Shown one piece after another: positions 1 through 8,894 of a DNA stretch of 64,000 nucleotides (positions within the stretch are counted from its first letter, which is position 1; the number at the start of each line of letters is the position of its first letter). The translations under genes were made by a program, and so were the position numbers. Location of the stretch: assembly GCF_900095135.1 (NCBI RefSeq), contig NZ_LT605205.1, positions 682,001 to 746,000 on the forward strand, written 5' to 3'. The notes beneath the pieces are model-generated. The model saw nothing but the letters and a program-made list of their open reading frames with translations, was not told where the DNA came from and did not search any database. Source of the stretch: Proteiniphilum saccharofermentans (lineage in GTDB: Bacteria > Bacteroidota > Bacteroidia > Bacteroidales > Dysgonomonadaceae).

Positions 1-330
1 GATGGGGATAAGTGCGGAGAAGAGACCGAACCAGTCATTTACCAACCTTTCAGCCATATAGGCACCTCCCGCGCCTGTCCAGTTATCTATATCGGATGTA
101 CCTGAACGGACGACCTCCATGTATGTTTTGTTTATTACTTTACTTTGGTCGGCTGCGCCGGTAAAGAAGAATGATATAATGGCGAGCAGCATAAAGATGC
201 CGATGAAGGCGACAATCACCCCCCAAATGAAATGCACCCGTTCATTCTTCAAAAAGGAAACGATTTTCTTCTTTTGACCTTGTTTTGGTTTCTGTCTTGG
301 GCTTTGCCTTTTTCTCTTTCTTTTGGCCAT
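1..330 (-). CDS. ftsK: DNA translocase FtsK, N-terminal part (runs off the window)
   Basis: FtsK is the cell-division DNA pump that clears and unlinks chromosome termini at the septum. Only the first 110 codons lie here; the gene continues beyond base 1. The start ATG is at 330-328. Residues 3-22 are a very basic cytoplasmic tail rich in Lys and Arg. Residues 34-56 form the first membrane helix, followed by the motif FFTGAADQS that is typical of Bacteroidota FtsK, and a second helix begins near residue 98 (WFGLFSALIPI). The motor domain is outside the window, so the call rests on the N-terminal pattern alone. A -7 promoter element lies 70 nt upstream. Confidence 0.8.
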   Translation of the reverse strand, partial: MAKRKRKRQSPRQKPKQGQKKKIVSFLKNERVHFIWGVIVAFIGIFMLLAIISFFFTGAADQSKVINKTYMEVVRSGTSDIDNWTGAGGAYMAERLVNDWFGLFSALIPI

Positions 331-400
331 ATAGGATTAATACATGAATTTCTACAATTATTTCAATTCCCTTAGCAAACGCTAAATGAAAGCTCTACTA

Positions 401-408
401 CAAAAATA
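401..408 (-). promoter_or_regulatory. -7 promoter element for ftsK
   Basis: Read on the minus strand this is TATTTTTG, an exact match to the Bacteroidota -7 consensus TAnnTTTG, 70 nt before the ftsK start. I see no good -33 TTG at the expected distance. Confidence 0.45.
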
Positions 409-469
409 CAAAAAAATGTCACATAACTGGTGGATATATGGAAACAGTATAAAAGCTGTATTTCTATTT

Positions 470-2311
470 TTACAGTCTTGCAACTTCCAGCGCTTTTTCT
501 AAATATTCATCCCGTCCTTCCCTTATAGCCTTGATGGTTTTATTTACCGGATAGTCGGGTTCAAAACCTTTTAGATAAAGTTGGTTCCCGTCGTGCTTCA
601 ATACTTTCATCCCTGTCCACATAACCCGGTAACCACATGGCAGGTTAATATAATTGACATTACCGTTACAGCCGGCTGTCAGTTCTCCTACGGTAGTTGC
701 CAGGTTGTAATGATCAATGATACCCATCATTGTTTCGCCTGCGCTTACAACTGAGGGATCATTGATTATGATAGATTTGGACTTAAAAAACGGTTGCTTA
801 GGTTGAACAGTCCAATTTGAGATATGAAATTCCACCTCTTTCCGGTCAGGATAAACGGTTTGCGGAACATTCCACCATGCAGAAGTAACCGGTTCTTCTA
901 TCAAGTAGGGCAGGATTTGAAAAAAACTCAATCTGCTGCTACCTCTTTGGTCATAAATTACAGCTTTTGCTTTGGCTAAAATGTCTTTTTTTTGTTCAAA
1001 TTCTTTTTCGGTGCAATTAGACATGTTGATATAATATATTCCGGATTCTATTTCAATAATCGTTTCGGACAAGTATTCTCGTCCATCTATCGGGTTGAAA
1101 ATTATGCTTCCATCCCTCGAATTTGCAACGATTAGGTTTTGTCCTTTACCGTCTCGCTCAATCAAAAGCCGGGTTCCGCCACCCAATTCAGGTTTGTTTT
1201 CCTTCTTATTATTCGCAAATTCAAATGTATGAATATTTATTGCATTGCCTTGATCCAGTTTGCCTCCCAAGATATTCAACGCCCTGTATCTCCGTAATTG
1301 GGGTGAGCCGGATATTATTTTTTCCTTTTCATCCAATGCATCCATAACTGATTTTCCGTCTATATCGAGGATGATATCACCTCGTTTTAAAGTGGTATCA
1401 TTTGAAGCTGTAATAACAATCTTATTTTCGATAAACTCTGTCCTTATCGGCAGAAGATACATCGGTTCTTCAAAAACAATCCCGTGTCCATCATCAATTT
1501 TCGAAATCATTTGGCTCAGTGTCACAAAAAAATCTTTCTTTCGTTTGTTGGTAAGCGTACTTTTTATTGTTTCTCCCAAAACTTCATTCCAGTCCGTATC
1601 AATTACATCGAAATATGGGAAAAAGTGTTGAAGCACATTCCATGTAATAATAACGCTTGCCAAATTTACCTGCGGATCGAAAAAATGCCCGTCGATATTT
1701 ATATTATCCAATTCAGATTGAAATCGGGCTAATGTTGGTTTATCTGTTTTGGGATAAGTAGAAATATCGTTCGTAAGTAAGGTCAAAGGAATCACACAAA
1801 TCAGGTTACTACCAATGGGTTCTTTAATGATTTCGCCAAATTGAGGTATACGGTCAAACATCGCTGTATCTATTTCGCTTTTATAAGTCCTTATACTATT
1901 GTAAATATTTGGTCGGTTATCCACGTAAACACCGTAATGTTGCCATGCTACCGGTTTTGCTTTTGGATCAGGAGAAAGAAGAATCTCAGGATCAAATATT
2001 TCCGGTTTTTGCGTTTCATAAATCTGTAATTCTTGCACTATTGGCGAGAAAAGTCGATAAAGAGTATCTCTCAATTCTGCACATGAATTGACATTTTCAA
2101 CTTTTTGAATGCCAAGAACGGCAAACTTGTCCCAATCTATTTCCTGTGCTTCGTCACTTGGATGAAACCATCGGGCATATCCATACAATCGAGAAAATGT
2201 TTCCAAGTTTTGAAGGAACATTCCCTGGTCTTGAGCAATATTGTCCGGTTTCCTTTTGCAACCTATACAAAATGTTACTAAGGCAATAATCAGTATTGTG
2301 CTAAATTTCAT
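470..2311 (-). CDS. S41 family peptidase, lipoprotein
   Basis: Predicted secreted serine peptidase of the tricorn/C-terminal-processing (S41) family, anchored in a membrane by lipid. An upstream ATG exists at 2344, but I start at 2311 because that places a classic lipoprotein signal at the N-terminus: hydrophobic stretch ending in FCIGC, with Cys18 as lipidation site. An S41 N-terminal helical region (ITWNVLQHFFPYFD) is followed by a PDZ-like segment (LKRGDIILDIDGKSV) and the catalytic core. The likely nucleophile is Ser523 in VVSAGETMMG. Length 613 aa fits multi-domain S41 lipoproteins. Its substrate is unknown. It lies downstream of the DUF2723 gene on the same strand with a gap of about 144 nt, so linkage is uncertain. 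Confidence 0.85.
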   Translation of the reverse strand: MKFSTILIIALVTFCIGCKRKPDNIAQDQGMFLQNLETFSRLYGYARWFHPSDEAQEIDWDKFAVLGIQKVENVNSCAELRDTLYRLFSPIVQELQIYETQKPEIFDPEILLSPDPKAKPVAWQHYGVYVDNRPNIYNSIRTYKSEIDTAMFDRIPQFGEIIKEPIGSNLICVIPLTLLTNDISTYPKTDKPTLARFQSELDNINIDGHFFDPQVNLASVIITWNVLQHFFPYFDVIDTDWNEVLGETIKSTLTNKRKKDFFVTLSQMISKIDDGHGIVFEEPMYLLPIRTEFIENKIVITASNDTTLKRGDIILDIDGKSVMDALDEKEKIISGSPQLRRYRALNILGGKLDQGNAINIHTFEFANNKKENKPELGGGTRLLIERDGKGQNLIVANSRDGSIIFNPIDGREYLSETIIEIESGIYYINMSNCTEKEFEQKKDILAKAKAVIYDQRGSSRLSFFQILPYLIEEPVTSAWWNVPQTVYPDRKEVEFHISNWTVQPKQPFFKSKSIIINDPSVVSAGETMMGIIDHYNLATTVGELTAGCNGNVNYINLPCGYRVMWTGMKVLKHDGNQLYLKGFEPDYPVNKTIKAIREGRDEYLEKALEVARL

Positions 2312-2455
2312 ATAGTTCAACTTATAATTATGACATATGTTCACCTAATTAGGATACGAGAAAGGATTTAAAGAATCTCTCTTAGTTTACTAATTCATTG
2401 GAACCTCGGAGCCTTATATTGGAAATGAACCTATATCTCGATAGTTGCAGATGTA

Positions 2456-5400
2456 TCATTTTTCTTCAGAATAATCTTTTAATAATCTCGGGCTGAATTG
2501 CTGCATCATGTTGAGCGCCTTCTGTATTGTCTCTTCTTCCATAGCCCGGTGTAACGTATCGTCGGCAGAGGTGGAATAGTATCCGCGTAACGAACTGTCG
2601 GTGATTTCTTTCAAGAGCGTGTCCCCAACATAGGGAATACCTGATGTATAGAACGTTTGCGCCCGTTGCAACAGGTCGTTGGCCATTATTCTGTATTTCT
2701 CTTTATCATATTGTTGGTAAATGTTTGTGATCTGTAACATGGGGGTGATGTTGTTCCATATCACATCGGAGAGGGAATTCGACAGTTGTACGGGGTTTAA
2801 CCGTACGAACCAGTCGAGGTTTTTATTGATCCTGTCGCTGATGTCGGCTATAAGCACTTCGCCCTTCTCTTTTTCGCCCAGACGGTAGTACGCCCTGGCA
2901 AAAATTATCCCGTCAGTACCGTAAGCTACGGCTGAAGAGGGAATCATGGTTGTGACTTTATCCAGTGCTGTGAGCGCTTTTTCGTTCTCTCCCTCATCAA
3001 TCAGGGTGTCGATCAGTTGTGTGAAAGAAAGGCGGTAGGAGGAAAGCATCCCCCGGCTGGTTTCATCGAAGTAGATATCCGGATTCTTTTCAAGCCCTCC
3101 CCACCTGAATTTGTTCACCATATTGTCGTATGCGGCTTCTATATTCACTCCGTTATAAAGAGGCGTACCGGGCACCACCTGATAAGTAAGGCCGTTGAGC
3201 GAGAAGTTGCGGTTTTTCAGGTTCATATAGAGCGAAGGGGTGACGGTGGTTGCGAAATGGACGGGGCGCTGCCAGTGACCGTCATTGATATTGTCGAGCA
3301 TCTCCAGGATCATCTGCTCACTAAAAGAGACATACGACTTACCTTTAAGATCAATATACATCTTGTCCGAGGGTTTTGCCGCAAGGCTTTTCCAGTTTAC
3401 CCGCGCAGTATCCACATCTAACGAAAGAACATTGCCCGGGATAACAAGCATATCATCGATATTGTAAAGTTGAGTCATCGGTTTGTTTTGTCCCGTCTTC
3501 AGGTTCTCCATCGTCTGCTTCAGGGAAAGCGTGTCTTTAAAGGCATTCACATCGAAATAGGATCCGAAAGAAATGGATGGGATATTATTCTGACGAAGTA
3601 TATCTTCCTGTGCCTGACGTGTAATAATAAGTGCAGCACTTCCCTCTTTGCCAGCATACTGCTGAGGTGTCCAATTGATGGGAAGTGGTTCCGATTTGTA
3701 TGCCTGACGCAACAGTTGGGCCACATACCATTCCGTCTGGAGGAAGCTGAGGTTGGTGACCCGCACGTCGGTACGGAAGCCTTCTGTTTCCTGCACGTAC
3801 CAGAGCGGGTAGGTGTCGTTGTCGCCATTGGTAAAGAGAATGGCGTTCTCACCCACGCAGCTCAGGAAATTCATGCCGGTATCCCTTGCCAGTGTCCTTC
3901 CCGAACGGTCGTGGTCGTCCCAGTTCTGCGACGCCATCTGTACAGGGACGCAGAGGGTTGCCACTGTGGCAAGTGCCGTGGCGGCAATGGTATTCTTTAT
4001 ATATTTCCTCAGGAAGTAGCTGATACCGGCCACTCCCATCCCCACCCAGATGGTGAAGGCATAGAAAGAACCTGCGTAAGCGTAGTCGCGCTCTCTCACT
4101 TCGAACGGGGTCTGGTTAAGGTAGAGGATGATGGCCAGGCCGGTCATAAAGAATAGTAGAAAGACCACGGTGAAACTCTGTTTCCCCTTATTTTTCAGTT
4201 GTAACTGGTAAAGGATACCGATGATACCGAGCAGCAGCGGAAGCATATAGTATTTGTTATGTCCCTTGTTGTCAACAATGTCGGGTGCGACCTCATCCTG
4301 CGGCCCCAGGCCCAGTACATGCTCATCGAAGAAAGGAATTCCGGTGATCCAGTTGCCGGCGGTAATGCTGCCGTGGCCTTGTATATCGTTCTGCCTGCCG
4401 GAGAAATTCCACATGAAATAGCGCCAGTACATGTGGTTGACCTGGTAGCTGAAAAGGAATTTCAGGTTCTGCCGGAAAGTGGGCTTTTGGTTCAGGTTGG
4501 TTACACCGCTCCATTGTTCATATCCCATGCTATGGTTCCTGAACGACGGGTTCCCGGAGTGCGAATGCATCCTGGGAAGCAGCATGGTATTGGTGTATTT
4601 ATAGTTGATAGATGTCACTTTCTTTTCGTATCGGTCTTTTTGTTCGGGCGAAGTTTTCACTACCGGCCGATAGGACGTACGTTCACTCTCTACAATATAC
4701 GATCCGTCGGCATTCCTTGCCGGTTGAGAGGCATAAGTAGTTCCGTAGAGAAGAGGTCTCTGTCCGTACTGTTCGCGGCTCAGCATACCTCCGAGCGAAA
4801 AGATATTCTCCGGCGAGTTCAGGTCGAGCGGAGGATTGGCGTTGGAGCGGATAGGGATTATAGCATAGGCTGAGAAACCTATAACGATGACCATCAGGCA
4901 GGTTGCCGCAAGATTGATAAATCTGACCTCTAATTTTTTGTGTCTGAATGCAAAATAGAGGCCTGCGGCAATGAGTAATACCCATAGCCAGGCATTGCTG
5001 CCGATGAAAAGGATTCCTGTCATACCCAGGCTGATAAAGAAAGCAGTCCTGGCACGGCGTTCCTGCCCTTTTGTGGAGAACGTTTCATAGAGTGTCCATC
5101 CGATCACGCCAAACAGGAGAACAATATAGACAAGTGTGCCTGTATGGTATGAAAATCCCAACGTGTTCACAAAGAATAGTTCGAACCATCCACCCACTTT
5201 GGTGAAACCGGGGATTATCCCCCACATTAATATAGCGATAAGCCCGAAGGATAACAGAAGGGCCTTGATCCCGCCTTTCCAGTCGGGAGCCTCATTCTTC
5301 TTGAAGTAGTAGACCAGTACGATAGCCGGGATACACAACAGGTTAAGCAGGTGCACGCCGATAGATAACCCCATGACATAGGCGATCAGCACGATCCACT

Positions 5401-5932
5401 TGTCGGAATGGGGCTTATCGGCATTATCCTCCCATTTGAGGATCAGCCAGAACACCAGGGCGGTGAGCATGGATGAGAAGGCGTATACTTCACCTTCCAC
5501 GGCCGAGAACCAGAACGTGTCGGAAAAAGTGTAGACCAGCGCACCTACAAGGCCGCTGCCGATCACCGCGATAGTTTGGCCTATGCTGTATTCGTATTCT
5601 CCACCTTCTTTTGCAATCACAAGTTTACGGGTCAGATGGGTGATAGTCCAGAAAAGGAACAGGATGGTGAACGCGCTCATCAATGCCGACATGATATTGA
5701 CCATTTTAGCTACCTGCGACGGATCCTGTGTTAACTGGGTGAAGAGATTGCCCACCAGCATGAAAATAGGTGCGCCGGGGGGATGACCCACTTCCAGCTT
5801 ATAGGCCTGGGTGATGAACTCTCCACAGTCCCAGAAACTGGCCGTGGGTTCAATAGTCATTAAATATACGATTGCAGATACAAGAAAGACGCTCCAGCCT
5901 GATATTGAATTAATTAGTTTGTATCCCTTCAT
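2456..5932 (-). CDS. DUF2723 / TMEM260-like membrane glycosyltransferase (GT117)
   Basis: Large (1158 aa) polytopic membrane protein of the DUF2723 family, classed with GT-C glycosyltransferases; the human relative TMEM260 is a protein O-mannosyltransferase. The first loop after the N-terminal helix carries FWDCGEF followed by GHPPGAP, the acidic first-loop signature expected of GT-C enzymes that use a lipid-linked sugar donor. About a dozen hydrophobic segments fill residues 10-640. The C-terminal third is soluble and partly TPR-like (residues about 950-1158). In Bacteroidota such proteins are thought to modify secreted proteins; the actual donor and acceptor are not shown by the sequence. 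The start ATG fits the hydrophobic N-terminus. Identification of family is strong, function is by homology. Confidence 0.85.
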   Translation of the reverse strand: MKGYKLINSISGWSVFLVSAIVYLMTIEPTASFWDCGEFITQAYKLEVGHPPGAPIFMLVGNLFTQLTQDPSQVAKMVNIMSALMSAFTILFLFWTITHLTRKLVIAKEGGEYEYSIGQTIAVIGSGLVGALVYTFSDTFWFSAVEGEVYAFSSMLTALVFWLILKWEDNADKPHSDKWIVLIAYVMGLSIGVHLLNLLCIPAIVLVYYFKKNEAPDWKGGIKALLLSFGLIAILMWGIIPGFTKVGGWFELFFVNTLGFSYHTGTLVYIVLLFGVIGWTLYETFSTKGQERRARTAFFISLGMTGILFIGSNAWLWVLLIAAGLYFAFRHKKLEVRFINLAATCLMVIVIGFSAYAIIPIRSNANPPLDLNSPENIFSLGGMLSREQYGQRPLLYGTTYASQPARNADGSYIVESERTSYRPVVKTSPEQKDRYEKKVTSINYKYTNTMLLPRMHSHSGNPSFRNHSMGYEQWSGVTNLNQKPTFRQNLKFLFSYQVNHMYWRYFMWNFSGRQNDIQGHGSITAGNWITGIPFFDEHVLGLGPQDEVAPDIVDNKGHNKYYMLPLLLGIIGILYQLQLKNKGKQSFTVVFLLFFMTGLAIILYLNQTPFEVRERDYAYAGSFYAFTIWVGMGVAGISYFLRKYIKNTIAATALATVATLCVPVQMASQNWDDHDRSGRTLARDTGMNFLSCVGENAILFTNGDNDTYPLWYVQETEGFRTDVRVTNLSFLQTEWYVAQLLRQAYKSEPLPINWTPQQYAGKEGSAALIITRQAQEDILRQNNIPSISFGSYFDVNAFKDTLSLKQTMENLKTGQNKPMTQLYNIDDMLVIPGNVLSLDVDTARVNWKSLAAKPSDKMYIDLKGKSYVSFSEQMILEMLDNINDGHWQRPVHFATTVTPSLYMNLKNRNFSLNGLTYQVVPGTPLYNGVNIEAAYDNMVNKFRWGGLEKNPDIYFDETSRGMLSSYRLSFTQLIDTLIDEGENEKALTALDKVTTMIPSSAVAYGTDGIIFARAYYRLGEKEKGEVLIADISDRINKNLDWFVRLNPVQLSNSLSDVIWNNITPMLQITNIYQQYDKEKYRIMANDLLQRAQTFYTSGIPYVGDTLLKEITDSSLRGYYSTSADDTLHRAMEEETIQKALNMMQQFSPRLLKDYSEEK

Positions 5933-6161
5933 CTTAGGTTCGTTTTACATGATATGCAAAGATAAGAAAACCATAAAGAATACTGTTCAAATTCAATAGA
6001 ATTGGGATCAAAGTAGACTAAAATATAAGTTCCTGTGTTGTGAATTACGAAAAAAAAACAATAGAACTCACCCCTTCCTGAACTATCTGAAGGGCGTTAG
6101 TTTTTCGCAAAAAAGACTTTTTAAAGTGGACTCATATTTGTATCTTTCAAAAGTAAATACT

Positions 6162-6245
6162 ATGGGAATGAAAAAATAATTAAAACAAGTGGGGTGCCTA
6201 TTATTGCTATTCTGTTTATGGGACTCTCTTCCTTTACAGCTCTTT
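6162..6245 (+). pseudogene. Frameshifted signal-peptide remnant
   Basis: The ATG at 6168 is followed by only six A's and a TAA stop. If one A is restored, the frame reads MKKIIKTSGVPIIAILFMGL followed by SSFTA, a textbook Sec signal peptide, and then stops at once in the 3' end of the oppositely oriented S41 gene (whose stop is at 6234-6236). I read this as the 5' end of a lost secreted-protein gene. The remaining intergenic DNA, 5933-6161, is AT-rich with poly-A runs and a weak stem (CCCTTC...GAAGGG near 6071-6096); nothing else is recognised in it. Confidence 0.45.
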
Positions 6246-7724
6246 TGCAATAATTAAGGCCTGCTCATAAACGGTATCGATATTATTTTGAATACTTTCT
6301 ATGGTAGGTTCAGTAAGCTGATCAATACGTACGCCTACCCGTTGTGTGGGTGTCAAATCAAGGTAGTAAATACCAATACCGGAAAAAGTGGTTGTGACTT
6401 TCCCTGGAAATTCAAAGAATGTAACATTGCCATCTGCCCCGGACATAGAATTTCCCACGGTGATGATGTTTGGATTTGCCTGTAATGCCATGACGGTATA
6501 TTCAGCATAACTGGCAGTATATTCATTGACCAAAACGATAACACGACCTTTAAAATATTTTTTATCTCCAATTTTCCGGGAAGTAGATTTACAATACCGT
6601 ACCATGCCGGGAAACCTTGTATCAGGATAAGTTGTATAGGCGAAAAAAGAATCAGGAGGGACAAACGCGTCTGTCAAATTGGCTATTAATCGGCCATTGG
6701 GATAACATCTTAGATCCAGAATAATAACAGCAGCAGACTGGATAGGTTTATAATTTTTATTGAAATTCTTTGGAGTGGCTGACTCCAAATTAAAATACAC
6801 TATACTGTTATTGACCCATTTATATAATTTATTTTTTCGATTTTGTTTTTCAATATTTAATTCTTGCTGAAACAGATCATATGCTGTATGGTTTCTTGAT
6901 TTGACAGTGATTGTATCATTCATTCTTAAGAGTGTAAATACTGTAGTAGTGTCACTTCTCGACAAGACAGCATTGCACCCGAATGATTGATTCGACCATT
7001 TGTTCCCTCCGCATACATATTGGAGTAAATTGTCGTATAAACCCCGTATGGCATTGTTATCCACTTTTAATACAATATCTCCAATTTGAAAATCCTGGGA
7101 TGGAAGTTGGGGAACTCTTATTTTGTGAATAATAAAAGTATCGTTGATACAATTCATCCTAAAATTTGGGCGATAACTGCCAAAAACATAGGTGTCTATT
7201 GTGGGCGGAATAGAAGCATGAGTGTCTCTCAATTCATTGGTTAACCGGTATATCGATTGGCGATAAGTGGTATCCGCATCGGCAACACGAAAACGGGGTA
7301 TTGCATCATACAGCGCTTCATCCCAACTTTTATCCATGTAGTTCTTGGAAACATAAAAATAGTTGATCATGTTCCAGTAGCGAAATAAGCCAACAAGCCG
7401 AATCGTTTCATCCGGAAATTCAGGATATACAGGTTCGTTGGTAAGACGAATAGTACCTATGTCTGATTTGTTATAAATAAAATGATTTATTTTTCCCGAG
7501 TGGGAATGAAAAATATTTTCTAATTTTCGTTGGATATCCCTATTCAAACAGATTGAATCCTGCATCCAGTCATTGTTGATAAGGTTATAATCTTTTATGT
7601 CAGGATAAGGATTGGTTCCTCCGTTTAAGGAGTTTTTCCTTATGGATGCAATAAGGTTATTAATAACTGCATGAAACGTTTTAGTATCCTGTGCCTGTAT
7701 GGCCTGAGGGATTGATCGTATCAA
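6234..7724 (-). CDS. S41 family peptidase lacking its 5' end
   Basis: Second S41-type peptidase, 496 aa from a TTG at 7724. It shows the S41 helical region (LVGLFRYWNMINYFY), a PDZ-like part (FQIGDIVLKVDNNAIRG) and the catalytic segment with nucleophile in NEYTASYAEYTV. Family members are secreted, yet no signal peptide is present. The reading frame stays open upstream to a TAA at 7857-7859, and those 45 codons look protein-like (for example YYLEFENSRPPHIDSLL), but they contain no ATG, only GTG at 7820 and TTG codons. The gene is therefore probably 5'-truncated or started by a rare codon. It is only a distant paralogue of the S41 gene at 470-2311. Confidence 0.65.
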   Translation of the reverse strand: MIRSIPQAIQAQDTKTFHAVINNLIASIRKNSLNGGTNPYPDIKDYNLINNDWMQDSICLNRDIQRKLENIFHSHSGKINHFIYNKSDIGTIRLTNEPVYPEFPDETIRLVGLFRYWNMINYFYVSKNYMDKSWDEALYDAIPRFRVADADTTYRQSIYRLTNELRDTHASIPPTIDTYVFGSYRPNFRMNCINDTFIIHKIRVPQLPSQDFQIGDIVLKVDNNAIRGLYDNLLQYVCGGNKWSNQSFGCNAVLSRSDTTTVFTLLRMNDTITVKSRNHTAYDLFQQELNIEKQNRKNKLYKWVNNSIVYFNLESATPKNFNKNYKPIQSAAVIILDLRCYPNGRLIANLTDAFVPPDSFFAYTTYPDTRFPGMVRYCKSTSRKIGDKKYFKGRVIVLVNEYTASYAEYTVMALQANPNIITVGNSMSGADGNVTFFEFPGKVTTTFSGIGIYYLDLTPTQRVGVRIDQLTEPTIESIQNNIDTVYEQALIIAKEL

Positions 7725-7826
7725 GAGACTGTCTATATGTGGGGGTCTTGAATTTTCAAATTCCAGATAATATTTTTATGAAGGAGCCAAATCATGTTTT
7801 TGTATATTTATATCTCTCACTGATAT

Positions 7827-7854
7827 CTCTTCAGGAAAACCTCTTCCTGAAGAG
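7827..7854. repeat. Perfect 11-bp inverted repeat upstream of the S41 gene
   Basis: CTCTTCAGGAA and TTCCTGAAGAG are separated by six bases. The hairpin lies in the open but startless extension of the S41 gene, so it may be a terminator or operator rather than coding. No T-run follows it on either strand. The rest of 7860-7988 holds nothing I recognise. Confidence 0.5.
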
Positions 7855-7988
7855 TATTAGTGTTGTTTAACTTTTTGGATGCAGCACTTTCTATGAAACA
7901 TCAGAAAAACAATGGAAAAGGACGGATCGGTTAGTAAGGGCATACGATAACGAGTGGTGAAAATATAATACGGTTAATCTTTTCTATA

Positions 7989-8035
7989 ATTACTTGCTAA
8001 TCTGAAATAAATTACTTATCTTTGACATTAGTAAT
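7989..8035 (+). promoter_or_regulatory. higBA promoter with candidate operator half-sites
   Basis: TATCTTTG at 8017-8024 is an exact -7 element, and TTG at 7994-7996 sits 20 nt upstream as -33. The half-site ATTACT occurs at 7989-7994 and 8011-8016 and its complement AGTAAT at 8030-8035, so both promoter elements are bracketed. Autorepression by the HigA antitoxin is the usual arrangement for this family. Confidence 0.6.
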
Positions 8036-8048
8036 GTGAAATGATAGT

Positions 8049-8324
8049 ATGATTATTTCATTTGGTTCAAAGGATACTGAAAAAATATGGGATGGAGGGC
8101 GTGTCAAAAAGATGCCTGTTGAAATTCAACAAATCGGTCGAAGAAAATTAAGAATGCTTAATAACTCGCAAAATTTATCCGATTTGAGAATCCCTCCATC
8201 CAACCGACTTGAAAAATTACAGGGTTCTGACTTCTATAGCATCAGGATTAATGACCAATGGAGAATTGTTTTTCAGTGGATTGATAATAATGCACACGAT
8301 GTTGAGATAATGGATTATCATTAA
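8049..8324 (+). CDS. higB: HigB-type toxin (RelE/ParE superfamily)
   Basis: Ribosome-associated mRNA interferase toxin of the HigB branch, 91 aa. The conserved C-terminal pattern of the family is present: IPPSNRLEKLQG, then YSIRINDQWRIVFQW and a final VEIMDYH, corresponding to the beta-strands that carry the catalytic and mRNA-contact residues. The toxin gene precedes the antitoxin, which is the hallmark order of hig loci; the gap is 17 nt. Expression is expected from the promoter at 7989-8035 and to be repressed by the HigA product. Such pairs are common in accessory regions, and the neighbouring broken genes fit that picture. Confidence 0.9.
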   Translation: MIISFGSKDTEKIWDGGRVKKMPVEIQQIGRRKLRMLNNSQNLSDLRIPPSNRLEKLQGSDFYSIRINDQWRIVFQWIDNNAHDVEIMDYH

Positions 8325-8341
8325 AGCCTGGAGGATTAAAA

Positions 8342-8644
8342 ATGGATAGATTAGCAAACATACATCCTGGAGAGATTTTAATAGAGGAGTTCTTAAACCC
8401 TCTTGGGATAACAGCATACAGATTATCTAAAGACACAGATATTCCGCAGACACGAATTTCTCAAATTATAAAAGGGAAAAGAAGAATCACTGCTGATACA
8501 GCACTCAGATTAGCATCCTATTTTGGGACAACAGCTAAATTCTGGCTTGGATTACAGGATGATTATGATATTGAGGAAGAGCGCGAAAGTAAAAAAGAAA
8601 TATTGATAAGAATAAAGAAAAACGCACCACAACGTGCGGTATAG
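8342..8644 (+). CDS. higA: HigA-type antitoxin, XRE-family HTH
   Basis: Antitoxin and repressor partner of HigB, 100 aa. It opens with the family motif HPGEILIEEFLNPLGI, followed by an XRE helix-turn-helix around residues 20-50 (YRLSKDTDIPQTRISQIIKG), and the usual ITADTALRLASYFGTTAKFW block at 51-70 that forms the dimer interface. It neutralises the toxin by direct binding and with it represses the operon. Starts 17 nt after the toxin gene; the two are almost certainly cotranscribed. Confidence 0.9.
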   Translation: MDRLANIHPGEILIEEFLNPLGITAYRLSKDTDIPQTRISQIIKGKRRITADTALRLASYFGTTAKFWLGLQDDYDIEEERESKKEILIRIKKNAPQRAV

Positions 8645-8673
8645 CCAAGTATTTATACTATTCAGCATTTTTC

Positions 8674-8886
8674 CTATTTTTTCTTACCTACCAGATAAAT
8701 ACCTCCGATAAGGAGAATAACAGTCCCGGCCAGTTGAATGTAGGCCGTCTGTTTGGAGCCTTTGTCTTCTGCTAAGAATGATGCCGATAATTGTTCTTCC
8801 TGCGATGTATGGAATAATCTTACCTGCTTAAAAGCGGAAGGTCCGCGAATCACTTCGCAGACCTTCCTTGTTAACACAATCTTCAT
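8674..8886 (-). CDS. Small hypothetical membrane protein
   Basis: A 70-aa protein I do not recognise. It has a polar N-terminal half and one C-terminal hydrophobic helix (about residues 49-66, YIQLAGTVILLIGGIYLVG) ending in KKK, so it would be a tail-anchored or single-pass membrane protein. It follows tpx by 8 nt on the same strand and is probably cotranscribed with it, which is the main reason to believe it is real. No function can be proposed. Confidence 0.5.
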   Translation of the reverse strand: MKIVLTRKVCEVIRGPSAFKQVRLFHTSQEEQLSASFLAEDKGSKQTAYIQLAGTVILLIGGIYLVGKKK

Positions 8887-8894
8887 GAAACAAA

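Noticed and set aside
3470-4156. Plus-strand open frame of 228 codons within the DUF2723 gene
   Set aside because: Antisense to a well-supported coding region, no domain of its own.
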